Below, one piece after another: positions 29,684 to 38,808 of a stretch of 64,000 bases of DNA. A program made the translations under genes and the position numbers. The DNA comes from Bacteroides muris (ex Afrizal et al. 2022). GTDB taxonomy: Bacteria; Bacteroidota; Bacteroidia; Bacteroidales; Bacteroidaceae. Location: the NCBI RefSeq assembly GCF_004793475.1, contig NZ_SRYZ01000009.1:1-64000 (forward strand), given 5' to 3'. The notes under the pieces were generated by a model. The model saw only the letters and a program-made list of their open reading frames with translations. It searched no databases and was not told where the DNA came from. Every line of letters starts with the position of its first letter. The first letter of the stretch is position 1.

Positions 29684-29797
29684 AAATATATTGTTAATCA
29701 AATAATTATTCCATTACAATTCAATCATCCTCTCCCCATTGCCGTTCTATCTCCTCCCCCTCCACTACGGGAGAGGGGAGTTGGGGGAAGAGGCTTT
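29609..29797. repeat. MITE-like element A: inverted GC-rich termini across the carA start
   Basis: A GC-rich arm at 29609-29650 (AAGCCTCACTCCC, then CCCTCCCCCCGTAGGCAGGA) and an inverted arm at 29751-29797 (CTCCTCCCCCTCCACTACGG, ending GAAGAGGCTTTT) enclose about 100 AT-rich bases. Read on the minus strand it begins at the purF stop codon and ends inside the carA frame, so it supplies the carA start codon and leader peptide. Its arms match those of element B (37197-37406), and each arm also contains the small hairpin CCTCCC-CCGTA-GGGAGG or a variant. Confidence 0.65.
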
Positions 29798-31680
29798 TAA
29801 AATTGATAGACTTGTTCTACATAATCAATAAATGCCTTGTTCAGCAGTTTCACACCGCCCAGCGTAGGATAATCGCCGCTGAAGTACCAGTCGCCAGCAT
29901 GCTTGGGGCAGGCCTCATGCAGCCCTTCGAGAGGCTGGTAGACAATCTGTACCTTGGCTTTCGTCCCTTTGGGAGTGAGCAGTTCCACCATCTTGGCAGA
30001 GATTTCTTCGTCTGTGAAAGGAGCATAAATCTCCTTCACATAATTCACCATCTGCTCTTTGGGCAGTCCCACCTGCTCTTTGGACTTGCGGTAGGCGGCG
30101 GCTATTACATCGCGCATCTCACGCTCCTTCAGCAGTTCCACGGCAGCCTTGAAAGCGATGAATTCACTCATCCGGGCCATGTCGATGCCATAATAGTCGG
30201 GATAACGTACCTGCGGTGAAGAGCTCACAATGACTATCTTCTTCGGACTCAAACGGTCGAGAATACCGATGATGCTCTGTCTCAAGGTGGTTCCGCGCAC
30301 TATCGAGTCGTCGATGACCACCAGGTTATCCACTCCCGGAACGAGGCTTCCGTAAGTGATGTCGTACACATGGGCGGCAAGGTCGTTCCGGCTGTTTCCT
30401 TCGGCAATGAAGGTACGCAGCTTAATGTCCTTGATAGCCACCTTCTCGCTCCGTATGCGCCGTGACAAGATATGCTCCAGCTCTTCATGGCTGGGACTAT
30501 GCCCCAAGGCGGCAATCTGCTGCACCTTCTCCTCGTTGAGGTAGTTGTCCAATCCTTGCAACATTCCGTAGAAGGCGACTTCCGCCGTATTGGGGATGAA
30601 AGAAAAGACGGTATGATCCACATCGTTGTCGATGGCTTTCAATATGTTGGGTACAAGTTTCTCGCCCAACAGTTTACGTTCCCGGTAAATATCCGTATCA
30701 CTGCCCCGGCTGAAGTAGATGCGCTCGAAGGAACAAGGCTTCATCTTGCGCGGCTTGTTGATTTGCGCGGTACGCACCTTGCCGGACTTGTTGATAAACA
30801 CGGCTTGTCCGGGTTGCAGCTCCTTGATGGAACCGACAGGAACATTAAGGGCTGTCTGTATCACGGGACGTTCACTGGCAAGCACCGCTATTTCGTCATC
30901 CTGATACCAGAAGGCAGTACGGATGCCCCACGGGTCGCGTACGGCAAAAGTCTCTCCGCTTCCGGTGAGCCCACACATCACGTATCCCCCATCCCACTCC
31001 TTGCTCGAAGTGCGCAACACGTTGGCAAGATCGATGTAGCCTTCTATGTAATGGGTGATGTCCATACCTGCCAGCCCCTCTGCTTCGGCAAGGTTGAAGA
31101 GGCGCTCCACTTCGCGGTCAAGGCGATGCCCCAACTGCTCCAGTATGATGTAGGTATCGGCATATTTGCGAGGATGCTGTCCGATGGCGGTAATGCGTGC
31201 GAAGATTTCATCTACGTTCGTCATGTTGAAGTTGCCGCAGAGGGCAAGATTCTTGGCACGCCAGTTGTTTCTCCGGAGAAACGGGTGCACATACGAGATG
31301 CCGGACTTGCCGGTAGTGGAGTAGCGCAGGTGTCCCATATAAACCTCCCCGGCAAAAGGCAGCACGCGCTTGGCATATTCCGCATCATGCAACTGCTCCT
31401 TGGTCAAGTCCTTGAAGTGACTCTGCACCGTACCGAAAATTTCGGTAATGGCACTCGGACCGAGAGCACGCTCACGGAACATATATTCCTCGCCGGGACT
31501 GGCTTCCAGTTTCACACAGGCCAGTCCGGCACCCTCTTGCCCGCGATTGTGTTGTTTCTCCATCAGAAGATAGAGCTTGTTCAGTCCATACATCCATGTT
31601 CCGTACTTCTCTTCATAGTACTCCAACGGTTTCAGCAGGCGTATCATGGCAACGCCACATTCATGCTTCAGTTGTTCCAT
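29797..31680 (-). CDS. purF: Amidophosphoribosyltransferase (PurF-like, long Bacteroidetes form)
   Basis: A 627-residue enzyme, well over the about 470-510 of classical PurF. An N-terminal Ntn glutaminase domain has its nucleophile at Cys8 (KHECGVAM), exposed after removal of a short propeptide, and RGQEGAGL and GHLRYSTTGKSG motifs. The phosphoribosyltransferase domain has the PRPP loop LVVIDDSIVRGTTLRQS near 452-468. It should make phosphoribosylamine from PRPP and glutamine, the first step of purine synthesis. Its place among glutamine-using enzymes is the typical Bacteroides arrangement; a second, shorter PurF may exist elsewhere and this one could have a specialised role. Confidence 0.88.
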   Translation of the reverse strand: MEQLKHECGVAMIRLLKPLEYYEEKYGTWMYGLNKLYLLMEKQHNRGQEGAGLACVKLEASPGEEYMFRERALGPSAITEIFGTVQSHFKDLTKEQLHDAEYAKRVLPFAGEVYMGHLRYSTTGKSGISYVHPFLRRNNWRAKNLALCGNFNMTNVDEIFARITAIGQHPRKYADTYIILEQLGHRLDREVERLFNLAEAEGLAGMDITHYIEGYIDLANVLRTSSKEWDGGYVMCGLTGSGETFAVRDPWGIRTAFWYQDDEIAVLASERPVIQTALNVPVGSIKELQPGQAVFINKSGKVRTAQINKPRKMKPCSFERIYFSRGSDTDIYRERKLLGEKLVPNILKAIDNDVDHTVFSFIPNTAEVAFYGMLQGLDNYLNEEKVQQIAALGHSPSHEELEHILSRRIRSEKVAIKDIKLRTFIAEGNSRNDLAAHVYDITYGSLVPGVDNLVVIDDSIVRGTTLRQSIIGILDRLSPKKIVIVSSSPQVRYPDYYGIDMARMSEFIAFKAAVELLKEREMRDVIAAAYRKSKEQVGLPKEQMVNYVKEIYAPFTDEEISAKMVELLTPKGTKAKVQIVYQPLEGLHEACPKHAGDWYFSGDYPTLGGVKLLNKAFIDYVEQVYQF

Positions 31681-31685
31681 CTTTG

Positions 31686-31735
31686 CATTTACAATTTACC
31701 ATTTACAATGTACAACTTTAAGTGTACAATTTTCT
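31686..31735. repeat. AT-rich heptamer-like repeat (ATTTACA) upstream of purF
   Basis: Successive ATTTACAATTTACCATTTAC and ACAATGTACAAC, then GTGTACAATTTTC, form an imperfect repeat with a period of about 8 bp in the gap between purF and the glmS remnant. It resembles the low-complexity tracts found in other Bacteroides intergenic regions and has no clear function. Confidence 0.45.
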
Positions 31736-31762
31736 TTTTCTATATAGCGTACATATTTACAT

Positions 31763-32279
31763 TTACATCTCCCCAAGCGCAGCCCGATTGCAAATGGCAT
31801 ACGCCCCAGTCACTTCCTGCAAGGCAAGTCGCACCGCCGTCAGTAAGTCCAATATGGTTTGTCACCTGAATATGTTCAATGAACTGTACCGGCACCTCGG
31901 TATCAGTGCTGCTTTCAAATAGATAACCTTTGGCTTGAAGTTTTTCTTTAAGGACGGCGTAGTTTTCAATGATGCCGTTATGGATGAGGGCGAGGCGTTC
32001 GGAAGAGGAATAATGGGGATGGGCATTGACGGAGCAAGGTTCTCCATGAGTAGCCCAACGTGTATGTGCAATATCAATGCTACCGGAAATATCTTTTTGA
32101 GCAACGAAAGCTTCAAGTTCCGAAACCTTACCTTTCGCTTTGTATATGTTCAACTGTCGGTTATCACTGATTAATGCTACCCCCGCACTATCATATCCAC
32201 GGTACTCCAACCGCTTCAGACCTTTGATAAGAATGGGGCAGGCTTTCCTTTGACCTATATAGCCTACTATTCCACACAT
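31763..32279 (-). pseudogene. glmS: Remnant of glmS: glutaminase domain only, frameshifted
   Basis: The frame starts MCGIVGYIGQRKA with the catalytic Cys2 and continues through RGYDSAGVA, HTRWATHGEP and HNGIIENY, the glutaminase half of glucosamine-6-phosphate synthase. After VQFIEHIQ the frame is lost near 31850; shifting by one base restores DLLTAVRLALQEVTGAYAI, which ends at a stop at 31763-31765. Both sugar isomerase domains, about 400 residues, are absent. The open frame runs on to 31740 as nonsense. A full glmS at this place is usual in Bacteroides (recollection), so a working copy must be elsewhere, since the enzyme is needed for cell wall precursors. Confidence 0.85.
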
Positions 32280-32647
32280 AATGTATCAGTATTTGATTTT
32301 GCGCTGCAAATATATATATTCTTAAGAACATAAAGTTAACTTTTCCACTATTTATTTATCAGAAGAATAGGAAAAAGTTGTTTTTATATCAAAAAGTTAA
32401 AGAAATCATTATTTTATAAGCAAAAGGCTTAATTTACAAATCAAAACCAAACCATCCGATTTTGATTTAGGATTAAAAGAAAACATAGGGTATTTTCCGT
32501 CAATTCATAACATTATCCCCTATCGCAGGAATTTTGCAAGAAAGAAGGCAGGGATTTATGTTATCATTTTGCAGTTAATACAATATATTTGCCAAACATT
32601 TTGACACCACAAATAATATTATCCAGCAATAAAGAAAGTTTATAGTC
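32280..32647. other. Gene-free divergent spacer between glmS remnant and gltB
   Basis: A 368-bp AT-rich spacer between divergent genes. On minus a TATATTTG box (32307-32314) lies about 28 bp before the glmS remnant. On + a TATATTTG box (32584-32591) precedes gltB. I find no reading frame, hairpin-plus-T-run or repeat in the remaining sequence. Confidence 0.6.
32584..32591 (+). promoter_or_regulatory. Candidate -7 box for gltB
   Basis: TATATTTG fits TAnnTTTG and leads to a leader of about 50 nt before the gltB start. The nearest upstream TTTG is only 12 bp away, so the -33 element is not convincing. Confidence 0.45.
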
Positions 32648-35600
32648 ATGAAACAAGAACTTTTTAACAGCAAAACAAAAGTAGAGGATTACCAACGACA
32701 GCCCAAACAGTTGGGCTTGTATGAGGCATCCCATGAGCATGATGCCTGCGGGGTAGGCATGCTGGTCAATATCCAGGGAGGGAAATCACACGAACTGGTA
32801 GAATCGGCATTGAAGGTACTGGAAAACATGCGCCACCGTGGAGCGGAAGGAGCGGACAACAAAACCGGAGACGGCGCCGGCATTATGTTGCAGATACCGC
32901 ACGAATTCATTCTGTTGCAGGGCATTCCCGTTCCCGAGAAAGGGAAATACGGCACCGGCCTGCTTTTCCTTCCCAAAGACGAGAAAGACCAGGCAACCAT
33001 CTTGAGCGTCATTATCGAAGAGATTGAAAAGGAGGGATTGACCCTGATGCATCTGCGCAACGTGCCCACTTGCCCCGAAATATTGGGAGAAGCGGCTCTT
33101 GCCAACGAACCGGACATCAAGCAAATTTTCATTACCGGATTTACGGAAAGCGAAACTGCCGACCGCAAACTCTATATAATAAGGAAAAGGATAGAGAACA
33201 GAATACGCAAGTCGGACATCCCTACCCGCGAGGATTTCTACATCGTCTCGCTCTCTACGAAGAATATCGTCTACAAAGGCATGCTCTCTTCCTTGCAGTT
33301 GCGCAACTACTTCCCCGACCTCACCAACAGCTACTTCACCAGCGGGCTGGCACTGGTACACTCCCGTTTCAGCACCAACACTTTTCCCACCTGGGGACTG
33401 GCACAGCCTTTCCGCCTGCTGGCACACAACGGCGAAATCAATACCATCCGTGGCAACCGCGGCTGGATGGAAGCCCGTGAGAGTGTACTCTCCTCTCCCG
33501 CCCTGGGAGACATCCGGGAGATACGCCCCATCGTGCAACAGGGCATGAGCGACAGTGCCTCGCTGGACAATGTGCTCGAGTTCCTCATCATGTCAGGCCT
33601 GAGCCTGCCGCACGCCATGGCCATGCTCGTACCGGAATCGTTCAACGAAAAGAATCCCATCAGCGAAGACTTGAAAGCTTTCTATGAATACCACTCCATC
33701 CTGATGGAGCCGTGGGACGGACCGGCGGCACTGCTTTTCAGCGACGGGCGCTATGCAGGCGGCATGCTCGACAGGAACGGACTGCGCCCTGCACGCTACC
33801 TGATTACGCAGGGCGGCATGATGGTAGTGGCCAGCGAAGTCGGCGTGATGGATTTCGAGCCGGGAGACATCAAGGAAAAAGGACGACTGCAACCGGGCAA
33901 GATACTGCTTATAGACACCGAGAAAGGCGAAATATATTATGACGGCGAACTGAAGAAACAACTTGCCGAAGCCAAACCATACCGCACCTGGCTGGCCGGC
34001 AACCGCATCGAGCTGGACGAACTGAAAAGCGGTCGGAAAGTCTCCCATAGCGTGGAGAACTACGACAGCATGCTGCGCATCTTCGGCTACTCCAAAGAAG
34101 ACGTGGAACGGCTGATTGTCCCGATGTGTACCACCGGTGCCGAACCCATCAACTCCATGGGCAATGATACACCGCTTGCCGTACTATCGGACAAGCCGCA
34201 ACTGCTGTACAACTATTTCCGCCAGCAGTTTGCCCAAGTCACCAACCCTCCCATCGACCCGATACGCGAAGAACTGGTAATGTCGCTGACCGAATACATC
34301 GGAGCCGTAGGCATGAACATACTGACACCCAGCGAAAACCATTGCAAGATGGTGAGGTTGAACCACCCCATCCTGAACAATGCTCAGCTGGATATTCTCT
34401 GCAACATCCGGTACAAAGGCTTCAAGACCGTGAAGCTGCCCCTGCTCTTCGAAGTGGCAAAAGGGTGTCGGGGATTGCAGGAAGCATTGGCAACCCTCTG
34501 CAAGCAGGCAGAAGAATCCGTCAACGAAGGGGTGAACTACATTGTGCTTTCCGACCGCGACGTAGACGCCGCCCATGCCGCCATTCCGTCACTGCTTGCC
34601 GTGTCGGCAGTACACCATCATCTTATCTCTGTGGGCAAACGGGTGCAGACGGCACTGATTGTAGAAAGCGGTGAAATCCGCGAAGTGATGCACGCCGCAC
34701 TGCTACTGGGTTTCGGAGCCAGCGCACTGAATCCGTACATGGCTTTTGCTGTCATCGACAAACTGGTGAACGAAAAGGAAATACAGCTCGACTACGCCAC
34801 TGCCGAAAAGAAATATATCAAGTCCGTCTGCAAAGGCTTGTTCAAGATTATGAGCAAGATGGGCATCAGCACCATCCGTTCTTACCGGGGCGCGAAGATT
34901 TTCGAGGCCGTAGGACTGAGCGAGGAATTGAGCAATGCCTACTTCGGCGGATTGAGTTCACGCATCGGAGGCATACGCCTGGATGAAGTGGCACGTGATG
35001 CCATCGCCTTCCACAAGGAAGGGATGGAGGTTATTAAAAAGAAGGGGGAAGCGGAGCTATTGCCGAACCGCGGACTGTATGCCTTCCGCAAGGATGGTGA
35101 GAAGCATGCCTGGAACCCGGAAACCATCAGCACACTGCAACTTGCCACACGACTGGGAAGCTATAAGAAATTCAAGGAGTTCACTGCCATGGTAGACGGC
35201 AAGGAAGCTCCCGTCTTCCTGCGCGACTTCCTCGACTTCCGCCGCGCTCCTATCAGCATAGACCGGGTGGAACCGGTAGAGAACATCGTACAGCGTTTTG
35301 TCACCGGCGCCATGTCCTACGGCTCCATCAGCCGCGAAGCCCACGAAGCCATGGCTATTGCCATGAACAAGCTGCACGGCCGGAGCAATACGGGCGAAGG
35401 AGGCGAAGACCGGGCACGCTTCACACCACGCGAAGACGGCACCAGCCTGCGCAGCGCCATCAAGCAGGTGGCTTCAGGACGTTTCGGTGTCACCGCAGAA
35501 TATCTGGTGAATGCGGACGAAATACAGATAAAGATTGCCCAAGGCGCCAAGCCGGGCGAAGGCGGACAGCTGCCGGGCTTCAAAGTGGATGAAGTGATTG

Positions 35601-37198
35601 CCAAGACCCGCCACTCCATCCCGGGCATCTCGCTGATTTCCCCCCCGCCCCACCACGACATTTACTCCATCGAAGACTTGGCACAGCTCATCTTCGACCT
35701 GAAAAACGTGAACCCACGGGCGAAAATCAGCGTAAAGCTGGTGGCAGAAAGCGGTGTGGGCACCATTGCCGCCGGCGTGGCAAAGGCAAAGGCTGACTTG
35801 ATAGTCATATCGGGTGCGGAGGGCGGCACGGGAGCCTCTCCTGCATCATCTATCCGCTATGCCGGCATCTCGCCCGAACTCGGTTTGAGCGAAACGCAAC
35901 AGACACTGGTGCTGAACGGCCTGCGCGGGCAAGTGATGTTGCAGGTGGACGGACAGCTCAAAACAGGCCGCGACATCATACTGATGGCAATGCTCGGAGC
36001 CGAAGAATTCGGTTTCGCTACAAGTGCCCTGATTGTACTGGGTTGCGTAATGATGCGCAAATGCCACCAGAACACCTGCCCCGTAGGGGTGGCGACACAG
36101 AACCAAGAACTGCGCAAACGCTTCCGCGGACGCAGCGAGTATCTGGTGAACTTCTTCAAGTTCCTGGCGCAGGAAGTACGCGAATACCTGGCGGAAATCG
36201 GTGTGGAACGCCTGGATGACATCATTGGACGCACAGACCTTATCGTCCGCAAGCCGGATGACGGAATCAGGAAACATCAGTTGATAAGCTTCGACAAACT
36301 ACTGGCACGCGTGGACAACGAAGCCGCCATTCGCCACGTCACCGACCAACAGCATGGCATCGACCATGTAAAAGACGTGGAGATGCTGCATGCAGCTGCC
36401 GAAGCCGTAGAGAACCAGAAGGAAATCTCACTGGAATACACCATCGCCAATACCGACCGTGCCTGCGGTGCCATGCTCTCTGGTACCATTGCCTCAAAAT
36501 ACGGAGAAAAAGGACTGCCCGAACATACGCTGAACGTGAAATTCAAGGGCTCTGCCGGACAAAGCTTCGGCGCCTTCCTTGTGTCGGGTGTAAACTTCAA
36601 GCTGGAAGGCGAAGCCAATGATTATCTGGGCAAAGGTCTGAGTGGCGGACGCATCGCCGTCCTGCCTCCGGTACGGAGCAACTTCGAGGCAGAGAAGAAC
36701 ACGATTGCAGGCAACACCCTGCTTTATGGCGCCACAAGCGGCGAGGTTTACATCAACGGCCGTGCAGGCGAGCGCTTTGCCGTCCGCAACTCCGGTGCCA
36801 TAGCCGTAGTGGAGGGAGTAGGCGATCACTGTTGTGAATACATGACCGGCGGACGCGTGGTAGTCCTCGGACAGACGGGACGCAACTTTGCCGCAGGCAT
36901 GTCCGGCGGTGTTGCCTACGTCTGGAACCGGGACGGCAACTTCGACTACTTCTGCAACATGGAAATGGTGGAGCTGAGCCTCATCGAAGAGGCCTCCTAC
37001 CGCAAGGAACTGCATGAACTCATCCGCCAGCACTACCTCTATACCGGTTCCAAACTGGCACGCACCATGCTCGATGACTGGCCACGCTATGCCGACCAGT
37101 TCATCCAGGTAGTCCCTATCGAATACAAAAAGGTGCTGCAAGAGGAGCAGATGCAGAAATTGCAACAAAAAATTGCAGAAATGCAGAGAGACTATTAA
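32648..37198 (+). CDS. gltB: Glutamate synthase large subunit
   Basis: A 1516-residue enzyme. A propeptide of about 33 residues precedes Cys34 in HEHDACGVGML, the Ntn nucleophile of the glutaminase domain. The central and FMN-binding domains follow (GMSDSASLDNVLEF; PPPHHDIYSIEDLAQL; ISGAEGGTGASPASS). A [3Fe-4S] cluster motif CHQNTCPVG lies near 1137-1146. The C-terminal beta-helix is rich in glycine (GGRVVVLGQTGRNFAAGMSG). It converts glutamine and 2-oxoglutarate to two glutamates, with electrons from GltD. It heads the gltB-gltD-asnB cluster on +. Confidence 0.97.
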   Translation: MKQELFNSKTKVEDYQRQPKQLGLYEASHEHDACGVGMLVNIQGGKSHELVESALKVLENMRHRGAEGADNKTGDGAGIMLQIPHEFILLQGIPVPEKGKYGTGLLFLPKDEKDQATILSVIIEEIEKEGLTLMHLRNVPTCPEILGEAALANEPDIKQIFITGFTESETADRKLYIIRKRIENRIRKSDIPTREDFYIVSLSTKNIVYKGMLSSLQLRNYFPDLTNSYFTSGLALVHSRFSTNTFPTWGLAQPFRLLAHNGEINTIRGNRGWMEARESVLSSPALGDIREIRPIVQQGMSDSASLDNVLEFLIMSGLSLPHAMAMLVPESFNEKNPISEDLKAFYEYHSILMEPWDGPAALLFSDGRYAGGMLDRNGLRPARYLITQGGMMVVASEVGVMDFEPGDIKEKGRLQPGKILLIDTEKGEIYYDGELKKQLAEAKPYRTWLAGNRIELDELKSGRKVSHSVENYDSMLRIFGYSKEDVERLIVPMCTTGAEPINSMGNDTPLAVLSDKPQLLYNYFRQQFAQVTNPPIDPIREELVMSLTEYIGAVGMNILTPSENHCKMVRLNHPILNNAQLDILCNIRYKGFKTVKLPLLFEVAKGCRGLQEALATLCKQAEESVNEGVNYIVLSDRDVDAAHAAIPSLLAVSAVHHHLISVGKRVQTALIVESGEIREVMHAALLLGFGASALNPYMAFAVIDKLVNEKEIQLDYATAEKKYIKSVCKGLFKIMSKMGISTIRSYRGAKIFEAVGLSEELSNAYFGGLSSRIGGIRLDEVARDAIAFHKEGMEVIKKKGEAELLPNRGLYAFRKDGEKHAWNPETISTLQLATRLGSYKKFKEFTAMVDGKEAPVFLRDFLDFRRAPISIDRVEPVENIVQRFVTGAMSYGSISREAHEAMAIAMNKLHGRSNTGEGGEDRARFTPREDGTSLRSAIKQVASGRFGVTAEYLVNADEIQIKIAQGAKPGEGGQLPGFKVDEVIAKTRHSIPGISLISPPPHHDIYSIEDLAQLIFDLKNVNPRAKISVKLVAESGVGTIAAGVAKAKADLIVISGAEGGTGASPASSIRYAGISPELGLSETQQTLVLNGLRGQVMLQVDGQLKTGRDIILMAMLGAEEFGFATSALIVLGCVMMRKCHQNTCPVGVATQNQELRKRFRGRSEYLVNFFKFLAQEVREYLAEIGVERLDDIIGRTDLIVRKPDDGIRKHQLISFDKLLARVDNEAAIRHVTDQQHGIDHVKDVEMLHAAAEAVENQKEISLEYTIANTDRACGAMLSGTIASKYGEKGLPEHTLNVKFKGSAGQSFGAFLVSGVNFKLEGEANDYLGKGLSGGRIAVLPPVRSNFEAEKNTIAGNTLLYGATSGEVYINGRAGERFAVRNSGAIAVVEGVGDHCCEYMTGGRVVVLGQTGRNFAAGMSGGVAYVWNRDGNFDYFCNMEMVELSLIEEASYRKELHELIRQHYLYTGSKLARTMLDDWPRYADQFIQVVPIEYKKVLQEEQMQKLQQKIAEMQRDY

Positions 37199-37406
37199 AG
37201 CCTCTCCCTCCACCCCCTCCCCCGTAGGGAGGAGGAGGAAATAGTACTGAGAAACAATGAACGACCTACAATATATATGTAGATACAGAAAAAGAGATTT
37301 ACATCAAATAATACTAACCACTTAAACAAGCGTTACCTCACGCACACCCTCACAGCGCAGCCCTCCCCCTCCCTACGGGGGGGAGGGGGCCGGGGGGAGA
37401 GGCTTT
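37197..37406. repeat. MITE-like element B: inverted GC-rich termini between gltB and gltD
   Basis: The arm at 37197-37240 (AAAGCCTCTCCCTCC then CCCTCCCCCGTAGGGAGGAG) is repeated in reverse at 37361-37406 (CCCTCCCCCTCCCTACGGGG, ending GGGGAGAGGCTTTA). About 120 bp lie between, including a small palindromic stretch CTACAATATATATGTAG. It starts at the gltB stop codon and ends 2 bp before the gltD start codon. The right arm is also the only purine-rich sequence available for ribosome binding. Related arms occur at element A near carA. Confidence 0.7.
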
Positions 37407-37408
37407 AT

Positions 37409-38767
37409 ATGGGAGACCCTAAAGCATTCCTCAATATCCCCCGCCAAGAGGCGGGTTACCGTCCGATACACGAACGTATCACAGACTTCAGCCAAGTGGA
37501 ACAGACACTGAACAGTCACGACCGCAAGCTCCAGGCCTCACGCTGCATGGACTGTGGCGTACCTTTCTGCCACTGGGCATGTCCGCTGGGCAATAAAGAC
37601 CCGGAATTCCAAGACGCACTCTACCGGGGCAAATGGCACGAAGCCTATCAAATACTGAACAGTACGAATGATTTTCCGGAATTTACGGGACGCATCTGCC
37701 CTGCCCTTTGCGAGAAGTCGTGCGTACTGAAACTCTCGTGCGACGAGCCGGTCACTATCCGCGAGAACGAAGCCGCCATTGCCGAAGCTGCCTTTCGCGA
37801 GGGCTACATCACACCGTGCAAGCCCGAACGTAACGGAAAGAAGGTAGCCGTTATCGGGGCAGGCCCTGCCGGATTGAGTGTCGCCGTACGGCTGAACGCC
37901 AAAGGTTACGAAGTTACCCTATTCGATAGCAAACCGATGCCGGGAGGACTGCTGCGTTATGGCATTCCCAACTTCAAACTGGACAAAGCCGTCATCGACC
38001 GCCGCATGAAAATCCTCGAAGCCGAAGGAATCTTGTTCAAGATGGGAGTCCATGTCGATGTACAGAAACTGCCCGCCGGATTCGATGCCTACACCATTTG
38101 TACCGGTACGCCCACCGCCCGCGACCTCTCCATTCCGGGCAGGGAGCTGAAAGGTATCTACTTTGCCCTCGACATGCTGGCACAGCAGAACCATATTCTG
38201 GATGGAGATACCTTCCCGAAAGACCAGCTCGTCAACGCCCGCGGCAAACGGGTACTCGTCATCGGCGGCGGCGATACCGGGTCCGACTGCATAGGCACCA
38301 GCATCCGACAGGGAGCCGTCAGCGTAACCCAGATTGAAATCATGCCCCAACCGCCCATAGAACACAACCCGGATACTCCCTGGCCTCAATGGCCCGTCGT
38401 ACTGAAAACCACCAGTAGCCACGAAGAAGGCTGTACCCGTCGATGGTCTCTCGCCTCCACCCGGTTCATCGGGAAGAACGGCAGGGTATGCGGTGTGGAA
38501 GTGGAAGAAGTGGAGTGGCTTCCGGCAACAGACGGTAGCCGCCCTACCATGAAACCTACGGGTAAGAAAGAGGTCATCGAAGCCGATATGGTACTTCTTG
38601 CCATGGGTTTCCTCAAGCCCGAGCAACCGAAGTTTGCAGAGAACGTATTCGTGGCAGGCGATGCCGCCCACGGTGCCAGCCTCGTGGTACGTGCCTTGGC
38701 CGACGGACGACGAGTGGCAACAGAGATAGACCGTTACCTCAATCCCCTAAAAGAAAACAAGAAATGA
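37409..38767 (+). CDS. gltD: Glutamate synthase small subunit
   Basis: A 452-residue NADPH-dependent electron-transfer subunit. The N-terminal part binds [4Fe-4S] clusters through CMDCGVPFCHWACPLGNKDP and CPALCEKSC. The FAD motif VAVIGAGPAGLSVA is near 146-160 and the NADPH motif VLVIGGGDTGSDC near 281-293. It passes electrons to GltB. The start codon sits 2 bp after the end of the GC-rich element B; the segment MGDPKAFLNIPRQEAGYRP is the usual family N-terminus, so the start is secure. Confidence 0.96.
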   Translation: MGDPKAFLNIPRQEAGYRPIHERITDFSQVEQTLNSHDRKLQASRCMDCGVPFCHWACPLGNKDPEFQDALYRGKWHEAYQILNSTNDFPEFTGRICPALCEKSCVLKLSCDEPVTIRENEAAIAEAAFREGYITPCKPERNGKKVAVIGAGPAGLSVAVRLNAKGYEVTLFDSKPMPGGLLRYGIPNFKLDKAVIDRRMKILEAEGILFKMGVHVDVQKLPAGFDAYTICTGTPTARDLSIPGRELKGIYFALDMLAQQNHILDGDTFPKDQLVNARGKRVLVIGGGDTGSDCIGTSIRQGAVSVTQIEIMPQPPIEHNPDTPWPQWPVVLKTTSSHEEGCTRRWSLASTRFIGKNGRVCGVEVEEVEWLPATDGSRPTMKPTGKKEVIEADMVLLAMGFLKPEQPKFAENVFVAGDAAHGASLVVRALADGRRVATEIDRYLNPLKENKK

Positions 38768-38808
38768 TTTCCCTTTCTTTAATTTTTAACCTTTAATTTT
38801 TAATTCTC

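Noticed and set aside
30472..31869. Long open frame on + (465 codons) opposite purF and the glmS remnant
   Set aside because: It is antisense to a well-conserved enzyme, has no family likeness and reflects codon bias of the real gene.
31740..32279. Short but functional stand-alone glutaminase
   Set aside because: The final 30 residues after the frameshift are nonsense, and the correct reading continues in another frame, so decay is the simpler explanation.
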